From Ilyonectria destructans (lineage: Eukaryota; Ascomycota; Sordariomycetes; Hypocreales; Nectriaceae): a stretch of 64,000 nucleotides of DNA. Under the pieces are notes generated by a model. The model saw nothing but the letters and a program-made list of their open reading frames with translations, ran no database searches and was not told the DNA's origin. Location: contig JAHEWK010000012.1 of NCBI GenBank assembly GCA_020740775.1, positions 2,345,229 through 2,409,228 of the forward strand, read 5' to 3'. Below, piece after piece: positions 31,200 through 46,300 of this stretch (the stretch's first letter is position 1; each line of letters opens with the position of its first letter). Both the position numbers and the translations under genes were made by a program.

Positions 31200-33867
31200 A
31201 AAGAAGGCTCGGAAATACTCTATCAACCTAGGAATTATTCACAGGCGATTCTGCCAGAATTGTCTATATAAATAGGATTTTATAGCCTGTATATTACTGC
31301 AATATTGCTTACTGCTGGGCTAAGTTGCTAATTAGTTAAAATTTAGGGTTAGAATAACTTAAGTTTAGAGTTATATAGATTATAAGTTAGAGTTATAAGA
31401 ATTAGAGAAAAAAGAGATTAAAATTATATATAAGAAGGAAGAATAATAATATTTACTATTTAGTTATATTCTATTATTTATTATTAATAATTAATTAATA
31501 CTTAAGTATTATAAGTATATAATAAATAAATATATATAACTTAATAAGAAGTATTAGATACTTATTTACTATAAATATAATATAGTACTATAGTTAAAAA
31601 CTTTTAAGAAGTACTTTTAATATATATATCAGTTAATAGGTAATATATTAAGAGAGATTAATAACTACTATACTAATATAAATTTAGCTAACTTAGAATA
31701 TAATATACTTTTAGTAAATAGCAGTATAGCTATTAAATTACTCTTAGTACTAAAAGGCTATAGCTACTCTATATACTAATATCTTATAGTAGTATAAAAT
31801 AATACTATTTATTACTAAAGAGAAGTATAATATAGTAGAGTAAAGATTTAATAAATAGAGGTTTTACTATAGATATAGATAGAGGGAAAGTATATATAGT
31901 ACTAAATAGTTTAAAAGTATAGTAATAATAATAAGGATATTAGTATAGTTATATCTAATAATATCAGTATTAATACTATAAAAAGAATAATTACTAGCAG
32001 TTAAGTTTAGCTAAAAGTAGAGAATACTATAAAACTTTAAATAGATAATTTAAAAGAGGATATTAACTAAGATTTATTATAGATTAAAAAGTTAAATTAG
32101 ATAAGGTACTTTAGCTTTTAGAATTTAATTAGTATTTATAAAGTAGCTAAATAGATAAGAATAAAGATACTAATAAATAGAAGAGTCTAGTAGAAAAATA
32201 AAAAAGTAAGTTATAAATAGTTACTACTAGCTTAATTAGAGTAAAGCTTTAACTATAAGATAAATTACTACTATTAGTAGCTTAATAGTATACTAATAGA
32301 GATACTTTAATAGCTTATTAATATTATAATAGTAAATTTAAGTAGTATACTATTTAATTATAAAAGTAAGAAGGTATTAATAAGTAAGTATTAATTTATT
32401 AGTTACTAATATTTAAGCTTTTACTAGAGGGTATATTATATTAAATATAAAAAGGTATTTAAATACTAAATAGTTTACTTTATAGATAAGTAGTAAAGCT
32501 TACTATATAATATTATAGAAAAGCTAAAGGGAAATATATTCCTCAGTAATTATAATAACAGCTTTTATAATAGTAAAAAGAAAAAAGCTAAAAGTAATAA
32601 TAAAGTGGATAGTAATAATAATAATAATAAGGAGGTAATAAAAAATAAGGGTATAGTAACTTTAATATATAGTATACTTAATAGAGCTATATTTTTATTT
32701 ATTATTACTTTAATTAAAGTTTATATTAGTAGAAATATATATATAAACTTACTGCTTAGCTTTTATATTATATTAGGTATCTAATAATATCCACTTAGCT
32801 ATATAGAGCTATATTTATATATAGAGATATTAGTAGTAATATTATAATAAAGCTGGCTATTTTTTTTAAAGTTAGTATTTAAGAATTAGCTTTATAATTA
32901 AAATAAGGTTAGTATTAATATTATACTGATATTTTAAGAATAGTATATAATATAGATATATACTGATATATATACTATTTTAAGTATAATTATTAAATAG
33001 ATAGTATATAGTAAAGGTTAATATAATAAAATAGATAGATAGATATTAATATAATAAACTGATAATAAAGAGGCTGTAATTTATATAGGTAAATAAATCA
33101 GTATTAAAAGCTTTATCTATATACTTTACAGTTAGGTTATAAAAGCTTAAAAGCTGCTAGATAAGCTATTTAAAAGGTTATAGCAGAAAGTTAACTAAAT
33201 AGTTAATTTAAGCTGTATTACTAATAATATAGTAAGACTTAAAGTAGGCTAGTTATTTATAGCTAACCTAAAGAATAATTAGTTAAAAGCTGGGCTAGTA
33301 AAGATAATAGAGCTAATAAAGATATTAATTTAGAATATAATATAGAACTATTAGAAGAAATAAAGAGTTAAAAAGTAGGTTTAATATTTATAATAGTTTT
33401 AAAAGATACTTATAGTACTTATATATATATAGAGTGGGCTTTTAAATAGAGAACTAAAGTTAATAATACTATAATATTATAACTTATAGCAGCTAATATA
33501 GAATATATTTATTATAAATAGACAGGTTATAATTATTACTGACTGTAATAAGATAAAGGCAATCTATAATAATAGCTATAAAGTAGTATAATTTATATCT
33601 AATAGAATCAGGCGGATAATTATAGTATATATAATAAGAGGTAAATAGACTGTTTAATATAGAGTTAAAAATAAGAGAAAAGAGAAAAATAAGAAAGAAA
33701 AAGAAAGAGGAAGAAGAGGAGAAGAGAGGAAAAAAAAACCGGTATTAATTTTTATTTTTTATTATTTTTTATTATTTTTTATTATTTTTTATTTTTTTTT
33801 ATTTTATTTATTTTTAAAAGATCTTTTTATTAAATTACTTCTTTTTTTCTTTTTCTTTTTTTTCTTT
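31200..33867. other. RIP-mutated AT-rich DNA with unreadable transposon remains
   Basis: About 2.7 kb of TA-dominated DNA with stops in all frames. No family is recognisable. Near its right end a roughly 65-bp purine-rich tract (about 33672-33738) is followed by repeated TTTTTTATTA units (about 33750-33820), giving a strand-asymmetric purine/pyrimidine junction. Confidence 0.7.
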
Positions 33868-34675
33868 TTAAATTCAGATTTAAAAAGAGTAAATAGTAAG
33901 AAAGCCTAAAGGTAAAAGTATACTAAGTATAGTATAGCTAGATAGCCTATCAGTTAGTCTATCTATCTATCTATAACTGTACTTTTTAAATTTAAATTTA
34001 AAAAGAGTAAATAAAGAGAGAGCCTAAAGATAAAAGTATATTAAGTATAGTATAGCTAGATACTCTATTAGTCAGTCTATCTATCTATTTATAACTATAC
34101 TTTTTAAATTTAAATTTAAAAAGAGTAAATAGAGAGAGAGTCTAAAGGTAAAAGTATATTAAGTGTAATATAGCTAGATAGTCTATTAATTAATCTATCT
34201 ATCTATCTATCTATAACTATACTTTTTAAACTTAAGTTTAAAAAAAGCAGATAGAAAGAGTCTAAAGATAAAAGTATACTAAGTATAGTATAGCTAGATA
34301 GTCTATTTAATAGGTATAGCTAGTAAGAGTATACTATATATAATATAGCTAAATTAATCTATCTATTAGTCAGTTTATTTAGTAAGAATATACTATATAT
34401 AATATAGCTAGATAGTTAGTCAGTCTATTTAAGCTTAAAGGTAAGAGTATACTATATATAATATAACTAAATAGTTAGTTAGTTAGTCTATCTATTTATA
34501 ACTATACTTTTTAAATTTAGATTTAAAAAGTATAAATAGAGAGAGCCTAAAGATAAGAGTATACTATATATAGTATAGCTAGATAGTTAGTCAGTTAGTC
34601 TATCTATTTATAACAGCACTTTTTTAAACTTAAATTTAAAAAGAGTAAATAGAGAGAGCCTAAAGATAAAAGTAT
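33868..34675. repeat. Tandem-repeat array, left half
   Basis: A unit of roughly 100-120 bp repeats with variation. It contains AGAGCCTAAAGATAAAAGTATACT, TATAGTATAGCTAGATAG, a run of TTAGTCAG or TCTA tetranucleotides, and an AT palindrome of the form CTTTTTAAATTTAAATTTAAAAAG. The array is split by the 13.2-kb retrotransposon and resumes at 47922. Confidence 0.85.
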
Positions 34676-35201
34676 TATAACTGGTAATAAGGAATAATTA
34701 GGCTAGCTGGATACTAGTAGGAGTACTTAAGAAGGGTTTTAGATAAGGTTAAAAGAGAAGGTTAGAGACAGTATAGAGAGAGATATTGATTTTTACTTTT
34801 TTAGAGATTCTTTCTAAAAATCAGAAAGACCAAAAGAACTTAAGATAACTAGAGAGTCTATTAAATTATTATCTTTATTTTTAAGAGATTTATTTAAGTC
34901 TATTTTAACTGTTACTACTTTTCTTATTTAACCTTTATTCTAGATATCCCTTAGATATTAGGCTGCTACAGATTCTATTAAAGTCTTACTAGTGGAATTT
35001 TCTATAACTAACTTAAAATCCTATCTAATAAGATACTTCTCTATTAGGAGATATAAGCCTTAGATCTATTTAACCTTATATATATAGTCTGGTGTAGCTT
35101 TAGGCTGACTATTTAAGATGCCTATATAATAATCTTCTATATATCTCCCTTAGGGTAAGTTAATAAGTTAGATGTTATTCTTATCTCTTTCTGCTGCTAA
35201 A
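34676..35201 (+). repeat. Left LTR of the RIPped gypsy element
   Basis: It aligns end to end with 47397-47921. Most differences are C/T or G/A transitions, as expected if the two copies were mutated independently by RIP. Confidence 0.9.
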
Positions 35202-38200
35202 TTTAGAGGTTATAGTAGGGCGGCTAATTAATTAATCCTACTTATTAGAGTGATTAATTAATATACTTTTATGCTGTAAGCTGCCAGACTTAAGAAGAGC
35301 GGAAGAAAAGAAAAAGAAAAAGATAGAGAATTAAGACCTCCCTGAGATTTCTATAAGCTAGGGAAAGTCCCCTATTAATTCAGTTAAGGAGTAAGGATTT
35401 CTATTTAAGATATCTACTGTTAAAGGAGATATCTGCAATAAGCTAAGCTTTAAGTTATACTGTTTACTACTACTTTAATTTTTCAGCTTTAAGAGCTAAA
35501 CTGAAAAAGTAAGTATAAATAGCTTAAAAAGTATCTTATAGAATAATATCTTTAGATAATTATTTCTATAGAAAGCCTATTTAAGGCTTAGACTGCTAGT
35601 TCTACTTAGTAAGCTATTAGCTAGATAAGAAGATATAGGGGATAGTAGGATAGAAAGATATTACTATAATAATTATAATATAGTATCTTATAAAAGACTA
35701 AAGGCTAGTCTTATTAGCTTTAATATTAATTAGTAGTATTAAGACTTTAAAGCTTATAGGGATAGCTATAAGAAAAGGAATTTTAACTTTAGAATTAATA
35801 AAAAGAATAAGTAGTAATAAGAGTAAAAAGCAGAAAGAAAGTTATCTTAATAATAATCACTCTATAAAGAGAGATTCTACTAGGGAATATAGAAGAAAGC
35901 TGAGTAAAAACCTTTATTATTAGTTGAAATCCCCCTCTATTATTTCTAGTCTATTTTTAAGAGATTTTTATAATTATTATAACTCTTATTTATTAAATAC
36001 AGATACTTAACCCTTCTTTTAGTTTTCTTTATCTTTTATTTACTATTTTCTTATAGCAGCTTAATTCTCTATATAAAAGAGATATCTTTATAGTTAAGTA
36101 TTTATTTTAGTATAGTTAGTTAAGATAGTATTAAAAGAGAAGTATTATTCTCTAAGAGACTAAAATCTCCCTAATTTTACCTATAATTCTAATACTACTA
36201 TAAAGATAAAAAGAAGAAAGAGAAAGAAGAAAGTATCTAATTTAATACTTATAAATATAACTAGCTACTTTTCAAACTACTATAGTAAATAAGCTTAATT
36301 ACTACTAGCCCTTCTTTTTAGTAGTATAGAGTTATCTTTATAAGACTAAACTCTATTGGAATTAAGCCCCTAATTTAGAATAAATCTATATAATAAAGGC
36401 TTTATTAAGATTAATACAGATAGTAAATTGGGGTTTCTTATTTCTATCTATATATTTAAATATAAATTTAAAGGGACTAATATTACTAGCTTCCTTTAGC
36501 TGTTTGAGAATTATATTAAAGGCAGAATATATACCGATAAATAGAGGAAGCTGCTTATAGTTTATTTTTTCTATAAAGATATTAGGTCTAGAGTGAAAAA
36601 GGTCTGTATTTATAATATTTAGAAGAAAGTTAAGATAAAGCTCTAAAAGAACTTTAAGGATAGTAATAAGAAATAATAGCTTTAACCCCTTAAAAAAATC
36701 CTAAGGATAAATACTCAGTCTATAAGGAAGGTAAGTAATACTGAGATACTTAACTGGCTTAAGACCTATAGAAAGCTATATAAAGCTCTTTAGGATAGAG
36801 GGAAGTTTAAGAAAGAGAATTTTTACTCTATCTTCTATATTCTCCCCCGGAAGGTTATTATTTAAGTATACTAATAGAAGAATATTACTGTTAATAAGAT
36901 ATAAGCTAAGACCTATAATAATATAGTTAATCTTATAATATTCTTACTTAAATAGGATTAGTCTTATAAGAACCTAATTAAGAAGCCTTAGGAGAGAGAA
37001 TTTATATTAGAAAAGAGGCCTTTAGAGAAGAATATAGAATATTCCTTTTAACTACTAAGTCAGCTAAAGACTAATTCTGCTATTAAATCCCTTACTAAGC
37101 TAGTTTAAGGCTTAAGTATTAATATTACTAAATGGCAAGAGAATTTAAAAGCTAGATTGGGGGCTATAATTCAGAATGCTATAGATAAGTAGAAGTACTT
37201 TAATCAGGCTTATAATAACTATATTTCTATGCCTAAGGGACTCTATATAGATAATTAGAACTTTATTATTAATACTAGTTACAGTTAGAGGCAGATTAAA
37301 TACTTTTACTGCTATATTACTAGTTATTTCCCTAACTAATACTATAAGCTATAGTAGGACTGAAATACTGGCTACTATAACTTTAACTTAAAAGCCGAAA
37401 TAGCCTGGGTAGAATAAAGAAAAGTAGATATCCCTTTAAAGTTAGTCTGAAAGATAGAACTTTTTAGTAGTATTAAGAAGTTAGTTATAATATAGATAAG
37501 GAAGTTTCTAAAGTTTCCTACTGCCTATTTTCTAAACGGAATAATATTAGGCTCTATAATCTGAAACTGAACTTCTAACTAGAAAGAATATAACCTAGTT
37601 ATAGATTTTATAAAGAGGAATTAGAACCTAATATTTAAAGATCTAGTTATTAGAAGGATCAGTAGTAGGACCGAATAGTTAATTAACAGCTAAAATAATA
37701 AGCCTATTACTAAGGCTAATATTATCTTAATTAATAATAATAGTATCTAAAAGCCTCTAATAATTCTGAATAATAATATTACCTTTAATATAGTTATTAA
37801 TAAAAGGGCTAGAGTAGAGAAGCTACTTAAAGAGGCTAAAAGAAATTACTTAATTCCTCTTATAACTATACTAAAGATTCTTTAGCCAACTAAACCTAAG
37901 GACTAAAAGCTAGTAGAAGCTATTACTAAGGATAATACCAGTAGAGATATCTATCTGACTACTTTAATTAAAAATAGAGCCTCTTTAAAGCAGAAGGTCC
38001 TAAATATAAAGATTAATATCTCGATCCCTTAGATAATTTAATACAACCTGAAATTTAGCTGTTTAATAGCAAAGGAATTAATTAACCTAGCTGAAGGTAT
38101 TATTAATACTGTCTGGCTAGCTATAGCTTCTTTCTATAAGAAGAGATTGCCGGAAGATATTAAAATAAACCTTATTAAAAGATAGAAGGGACTGGAGCTT

Positions 38201-41200
38201 ATAGTATAAAACGTCCCGCCTTTTACTGACACTTACTATAACAATCTGGCCCGATAATATAGAGTTCTTATTATTGCAATTAGATAAAATAAATTGCTCC
38301 TAATACCCTAGGTTAACTTTCTTCTTACTTTAGGAGACTATTTTATAATAGATAATAAAGTTACTAAAAAAGTCTTCTATAAAAAAGGGAGGGAAGGGTC
38401 TAACTGAAAAGTACCTAATAAGATAATAATAAGAGTCTATATAAGTCTTATTTAGAATATAGACTTAAGACTGTAGTTAATATACTAAAACCTCTTAAGG
38501 CTTTAAGTAAGACTTAAGTATTTAGATAGTTATATCTAGAAGGCTATTCTGAATATAGATACTAAAGATAATATTATTTCTAACTATATTATTAAGACCA
38601 GCAAGCTTTTATTTAAGTCTAGCTCTATTAAGATTATATTCTTTTTAAAAGACTCTATTTCTATAGCTGGAATTATTAATATTAGGGTCTATTTAGGTAA
38701 TATCTTTATTAAATAATAGATATATATAGCCCCAGCCTTAACTGTATCTATTCTCTTTATTTTAGAAATGCCTTTTATTTAAAGTATAAAAATTACCTTT
38801 AACTATAGCTCTATCCCTAAAGAGATAATAATAAGCTGTAAGTTAGACACTATTAAGTTAATATTATCTATTATAGAAGGTATATAAAGAGTTACCTTAA
38901 TTGCTAATAATAAAGTATTGGGGCAGTTACTATAAGTATACTGAAACCCTTTAAACTAGCTATTAATAATATTTACAGTTTAAAGAAAGATAATATTAAG
39001 TATCTTATTAGATATATCGATAAAAAGATAGTATAGAAAGTCTTTAAGATTATTCTTAAAAACTAAATAAAAAAGAATAATTTAATATAGTCTAAAGTTA
39101 AGAAAATATATACTTAGGATAGCAGCTAAAAGGATATAACAGTTTGGGTTAATATAATATATAAAAGGAAGGCGGAAAAAATTTAGCCTAGGGATAATAT
39201 TTCTTCTGATAGATTTATGCCTAAAGGAGACCTATACTGATAAGATAAGAAATAGAATAAGGTTAAGGGGAATCTAGAAAAGAACTTACTTTATTCTAAC
39301 TATATTACCCCTAAGTTCTTAAAGATTAAGAAAGAATTAAGGCTTTTTAGTAAGAGGCTGGATAATCTAATAGGATAGATAAAGAATACCCTTAATAATA
39401 TAGAGAGGGAAATCTTCTATTAAATTATCTTTAATTAAAAAGAAGCTTTAATCTGAATCTTTAAGAAGAAAGGGAAGTTTAACTTTAGAATTACTCCTCT
39501 ATAGGTTATTAAGATTATACTCTATTTTACTTAATAGTATAGTAATATAGTGATTTTATATAGAATTAAAGCTAAGATTATTAAGCTGCTAAAGAAAAAG
39601 CTGAAAAATAAAATTATTAAAGAAAGTTATACTTTCTATAGAAACTGATAGATATTTATAGCTAAGAAAGATAGAGGCCTATACCTTATTAACTCAGCTA
39701 AAAAGTATAATATCTATACTATTAGGGATGGAATAATTCCGCTAGAAATAAAGAACTTCTTTACTGAATTTAGAATGTGTCTGATTCTTTTAGTTTTTAA
39801 CTTCTTTTTTAGATATAATTAGATTAAACTGAATGTAAAAAGTAGAAACCTTATAACCTTTAATATGTCTATTAGTCTGTTCAGACTATACACCCTCCCT
39901 TAGGAAGCTATAAATTTAGTAGCTTAATTTATTAGAATTATAATAAGGATTCTATTTAATTTAATACCTAATAAAGCCAGGGCTTTTCTAGATAATATTA
40001 GTATTAAAGGCCCTCTAGAAGACTATAATAGAGAGGAGTCTCTTTTAGGTGTTAGAAGGTATATTTTGGAGTACCTTATAAACCTTAATATAGTTCTTAT
40101 TAATATAGAGCTTTCTGGCTGTTTAATTATAGTAAAGAAGTTCTTTTTCTGCTAAAAAGCTACTCCTTTAGTAGGATATCTCTATAGAACTTATAGCTAT
40201 AAGCCTATAGAGGATAAGGTTCTAAAGATTATTAAATAGAAGCCTTATAAAAACCAGATAAATATGAGAGCCTTTCTAGATATTATAGGGTACTATAGAA
40301 TTTAGATTGAAAGATATATTTAAATTGCTAAGCTTCTTATTAAGCTGCTAAAGAAGGATGCTTTTTAGAAATAGGGAGAGGCCTAGAAGAAAGTAATAAG
40401 GATACTAAAGGGAAAGGTTATTTCAGCCTCTATTCTTATATCCCTTAACCTATCTGAAGGAGCTAGAGAAGTTATCTTAATAATAGATATTAGTATTTTA
40501 GGTTGAAGAGCTATTTTAATATAGGTAATTAAGGAAAAATACTACTCTATAAGATTTAAATTTGGTATCTAAATTAATACTGAGAAAAAGTATAATATAA
40601 TAAAGCTAGAGTATAAGGAAGCTCTTTATACAGTTAGATATATAAGGATATAGATCTATAGATATCTTTTTATCTTAGAAACTAACTTTAGAGTTCTAGT
40701 TAATTAACTTAACAGTAAAGCTAATAATATATTAGAATTTATAGTAGTTTAATAGATTAGCTATCTCTTACTTTTTAACTTTACTATTAAATATATCCTA
40801 GGAAAGAAGAATATAGTTACTGATAGTTTCTTAAGAAAGGGGGAAGGTCTATTTAACCTTTTAGACTGAAAAGCTAAGGGTAATATTAAGGACGAAATTA
40901 ATATCTACTTTAATTTTATTTTTTTTGGCCCTAAAGATAAGAGCTTAAAAGACTTCTATAAGGGTAAATAGCTAGTTCTAGAGAACTACCTAACTTCTCT
41001 ATAGTAACTTAAGGGGCTTTCTGCTAGAGACTTTATACAATTAAGAAAAAAGGCAATATAGTTCTTTATCTGTAGTAGTTAGATTTAGAGATAAAAACTG
41101 AGACTAAAAGATGATTCTACTCTTATTATTAGTAATAAGAAGCTTTAGAAGTATCTTATTATATTATCTTACTATAATAGGGGTTATAAAGGCTGGAAAG

Positions 41201-43109
41201 TAACTATTAAAATTATTTCTTATTGCTATTTCTAGTGAGGCCTTAGATATACTGTAGAGTTAGTTATCTGAATATATCTAATATATTAGATTTATAGAGC
41301 TTAGAAAGCTGCTGAAATTACTAAGCCTATAGCCTCTTAATATTCTATAATAAAGATCTATATTAACGGGTAGTATCTCCCTAATAATAATAAGATAAAG
41401 TTTCTTCTAAAAGCTAGATATAATATAACTGGGTGGATTGAAGCTATATTTTATAGAGCTCTTAATATTATAAATATTAGGAAGTTTATTAAGAGAATTA
41501 TCTATTGCTATAGTATACCTTTAAAGATTATTATAGATAATAGAGGTAAGCTTATAAAAGGAATCTCTAATAAGCTAGATAATTTAGGGATTAAGATAGC
41601 TAAGATTTCCTTCTATAATTTTAAGTTAAATAGGCTAATTAAAGTCGGTTATATATCTATAGTTAACTATTTTAAGAAGCTTAAAAGACTAGAAAAGTGG
41701 GTATCTCTAGTGGACTTAGCTCTGCTTGCAGATAGATCTGCTATTAGAGGATTCTATAGTTACTTATCTTTCTGGCTCCTCTATAGGTAGGAATTTATTC
41801 TTTCTATAGAAGTTAAAGTTTCAATCTGGAGACTTATTAACTGGGAAGAGGTCTATAGTAGGAAAGATATTATTTTAGTCTGAATTTAGATTCTAGAAAG
41901 ATAGAAAGAGAATCTAAAAGCTATTAGAGCTAAAGTTAAGGAATATTATAAGAATCTAGTAAGAAAGATAACTAAATTTAATACCTTTAAGCTGAGGAAG
42001 ATACTGTTATTACTGGGAGATTTTATTCTTCTCTATAATATTAGGAACTACTATAATTTTTTCTTTATAGCTAAACTTAAGCTAAGATAGTAAGAACCCT
42101 TTAGAATTCTAGAGATTCTTAAAGAGATTAAAATCTATATCTTAGAGACTCTAAATAGGGTAAAGGTAGTAGGAACCTACTATAGAAATCAGCTTAAAGT
42201 CTTTATAAAAAATAATTAAAGTTAGTAGGCCAGCCCTAAGGATACTAAGATTTAGGGACTACCTACTGATAATAAGAATAAGAAATCTAATAAAGAATTA
42301 TCTTATAATAAGATCTATTAATTCAGTAAGGCTGGAAACTTATTAGATAACTCTAATATAGAGTTTATTATTTATCTATAGAGAGAACCTAGGGGGGGTT
42401 TTTAAGTTTATATTCTGGAGATAAATAAAAAAGCTAAGAATCAGTATAATAAAGTCTAGAATATCTTATTAAATATTTGGGGATATAGTATCGGCTGGGG
42501 ATAGTAGTATTACTATATAGGGAGGCAGATAGAGAAGGTAAGAAGTAGGGTTACTAAAGAGATTTAGATATAATAAGTCTTAATAGCTAAAACCCAACTA
42601 ACTAACTGCCTAAAAGGAACTAGCTGCTATAAATAATACTATATAATAAAAAGGAATAGTATAGAGGGAATCTATCTAAAAGAGAAGAAAGTAATACTAA
42701 TTAAGCAGTAATATTATTTCCTAGGTATTACTATTAATTATCTATTTTATTAAGAATGAAAAAAGGGACTAATTTTCTCTCTTTCTTCTTTAATAGAGAA
42801 AAGAATTCTATTAGAACTAACTAAAGGGCTTAGTATCTATTATAAAGAATCTAGATAGAGATAAAAGCAGCCTGATAATAGATTTTAAGGTTAGAAGTAC
42901 CTTTAGCCTTAAAGGGATACTTGCTAATAATATAAGAATAAGAGTAAAGATTTATTAGAGGTTATAAGGCAGTGGAATAAAGTAATATAATTATAAAAGA
43001 AATATCCTAATAAAGGATATAAGGTTAAGGGGTATATAAAGATAAGAGGTAGATAGTATAAGATAGTATAAGATAGTGTATTAATAGTGTATTATATAGT
43101 GATAATATA

Positions 43110-43390
43110 AATTAATTCTGGAATTACCCAGAGGGTCTCAGCCTTTTTATAGACAATTTACTTAAAATCCAGCTGTTGTATTAAGACAATATATATACCA
43201 TTGGAAAGCCTAAAATTCCAGCTTTCTTATGGTACTGCATTTGTCCTTATGGGTACTTTCCTTATTGAGTAATATTGATTCCAAATAGCGTATACTTTAA
43301 AATCAACTGATTTCAAAGCGCGGATAGATTAATAAGCCGATTCGGGCTGATTAGTCATACAGTATGAATATCAGTAATAATACTGTATTT
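43110..43390. other. GC-normal patch inside the RIPped element
   Basis: This stretch keeps CA/TG dinucleotides and near-normal composition, for example CCATTGGAAAGCC, GCGCGGATAG and GCCGATTCGGGC, while both flanks are strongly AT-biased. It has no open frame of note. It may be a later insertion or DNA that RIP did not reach. Confidence 0.5.
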
Positions 43391-46300
43391 TAGTATCTTC
43401 TTATAAGAATTTTTATAGGATTTTTAAGCTATATTTTAAAGCTTAAAGCTTAAAGCTTAATCTTATAAAGAAGTTATAAAGTTATATATTTATAGACTTT
43501 AACAAGATTAAAGATATCTATAGTATAGAAAGTTAATATATTCAGATTGGTAGCTTAGCTATTAAGAGGGAACTTTTAAGGACCTTTCTAATAACCTAAA
43601 GCTATATACCTATAAAGATATTTCTAATTACAGTTAGACTAATTATACTAAATATAATTAGTATAGACTCTATTTATATATTCTGGGACCGAAATATAGA
43701 TATAGAAAGAAGTTAGAATATACTTATTAAAGTGGGTAGTTATTAAAAGGTAGCTGCAGATATAGCTATAATATATAACTGAATTAATAACCCTAATAAA
43801 GGCGATAATAAGAGCCTTAAGAAGGTATAGATAAAAGGGAAGAATAGTAAAAAAATACCCTTTAGAATAAGCTTATTCAGCTGGAATAAAAACCTACTGG
43901 AGAGAATAAGTAGCTAGTAGCTTTATTTTAGTAGTAATAGTTATATTATAAAAGGAAAGTTATTTAAGAAACTAAATAAAAAAGCCAGCTTAATTGCTAC
44001 TAGAGGGAAATTGGATATTTAACTCAATATATATCAGCTGGCTCAGTTAATTAAGGGCCTGAAAACTATAAATCTAAATATAGAATATCTTTAAAATCTA
44101 AAAGATTATCTTATTAGATAACCTAAGCTAATAGAAGGAAGATAAGAAACCTTATTAATATAGAAGTTAAGTTAAGCTTTAATATAGAAAAAAAATAAAG
44201 AAGAAGTATATCTTAAGCCTTCTAGTAGGTACTAATTTAATATAAAAACTTAGTGGCCTTAATACTATATTTAACTAGATAGTAGATATTGGGGAGTTTC
44301 CCTTAAGAGAGACTAAAAAGAATAATAAGCTTATTTTAGAAAGAAGCTATTATAAGGTAGTATAACAGTTATAATAATAAGGAAAAAAAGGAAAGTCTGA
44401 GATTAAGTAATAAGGAAATCTTAATAATAGTAATATAGAAGAAAAAGAGGCTTTAAAGTATAAGAGACCTAACCTTAGAATTAAGTCGGTAGGGCTTTAT
44501 TATAAGGTATAGAAATTATAAGAAGTAAGTATCTTTATTTACTATAACTTATAAAGGAAAAACAGTAAGAAGGTCTGAAAAATAATAATAGCTGCTACTA
44601 TAATTTACTATTATAAAGAGAGCTAAGCCCCTATAGTATAAAGACCCTTAAATACTCAGTCTCTTAAAAATACCAATATATATATACTCTTCTTACACTC
44701 TAGCTGCTATAGAAATTAATGCTGTAACTTAAGCCTCTATACTATATTTCTTTTCTAATTAAGTTTAAACTTTAACTACTATCTTATTTATTATTTTTCT
44801 TTCTACTAACTGACTTTTAAATCTATTACTGCTCTATAAAGCTCTATATATAATAGCTACCTTTAATAAGGCTGTAAAGAAGAAAATGTAATTTTACTGC
44901 AGTATAAAGTTAGTAACTCTCTATAAAGAAACTATTTATAGAGAGGGAGGTAAAGGAAGCTTTTTTTACTATAATAAGAACCTTATAAAGATACCTCTAA
45001 TTACTAGACTCTCTTAATAACTAACCTTTTATTCTTTTTAACTGGATTAAATCTATTAGAAAGATAAAAAAGCTAACTGCCCTAAGCTTAAAAGCTCTAG
45101 CTTAATTTAAAGCTAGATTAAGACTGTTAAACTATATTCTGATTTTAGTATGAAGGACTTTAAAGTATAGAAGGATTACTATATCGATCTTTAGAACCTA
45201 TTAATTAAGCTTTAAGATAGTAAGATATTAACTAACTTTAATCTTATTACTTTTCTATAAATAATAACCTATAGAATAAGGGACCTTATAGCTGTTATAT
45301 CTTATAGCCTAAATCTTAATATTTAAACTCTTAAGACTAATAAATAGAGAAGAAAGCTCTACTTATTTAAGATTCTAAAGGAGGGTATTCTAATTATAAA
45401 GAATTAACCTATATTAGGCTTTTAACCTATTTAAGAGACTATATTTAACTGTTACTACCTTATTAATATTACTAACTTTAAGAACTAGATATATTAAGTT
45501 GCTTATATCTGGAATACTATAAAGGCTTAATTTTTCCTTTTTAATACCCTAAATAACAGTAAGAAGGAATAATTTAGAGCTCTTAAAGTAGCCTAAAGAA
45601 AGATTATAACTCTTAATAGTATTCCCTATAATTTTACAGTCTTTAGTATACTAGCTTTAACTCAGTCTGGTAGATAGAAGTATAGTTATCTTATAGTCTT
45701 TCTTATAACTCTTACTATTTAAGAAATAGTTAGCCTGAATAAGTAATAGATAGCTAGAGGAATCCTAAGGTAGAGACTTACCTTTAATAATAAGAATAAT
45801 AAGCCTAATAGAGTTTCTTTTAAGCTATAATTTTACAACTAAAAGCTGAATATCTTTAAGCTAAAGCCCCTTTTAAAGCTAAAGATAAAGGGGAAGGTAG
45901 CTAAGAAGAAGAAAGCTATAAAGGTTAGAGAGCCTATAGACCTAAACTTAAAATATATTAAAAGCTTTATTGGGTATACTATTATAGAGGAGCTTGGGGT
46001 CTAAGATTTAATATACAGTAAGAGTTAGAATAAGAGTAATTAGAAGATTATACTATTTTATAACTATATCTATTAGCTTATACCTGCCAACTAGAAACTT
46101 AGAATTATAAATCTCTATATTAATTTTAGTGGGTTTACCCTAATTAACTAAAAAGATCTTAAGGAAAAAAAGCTTTCTAACTTCTACTGACTTATCTAAT
46201 ATCTTACTGCTTTTTTTAGCTAGACTTTTTACTATACCTTAATATATCAGTCAGACTATTACCAAACTAAATTTACTATATCTAATAACCTAATTAAGAT

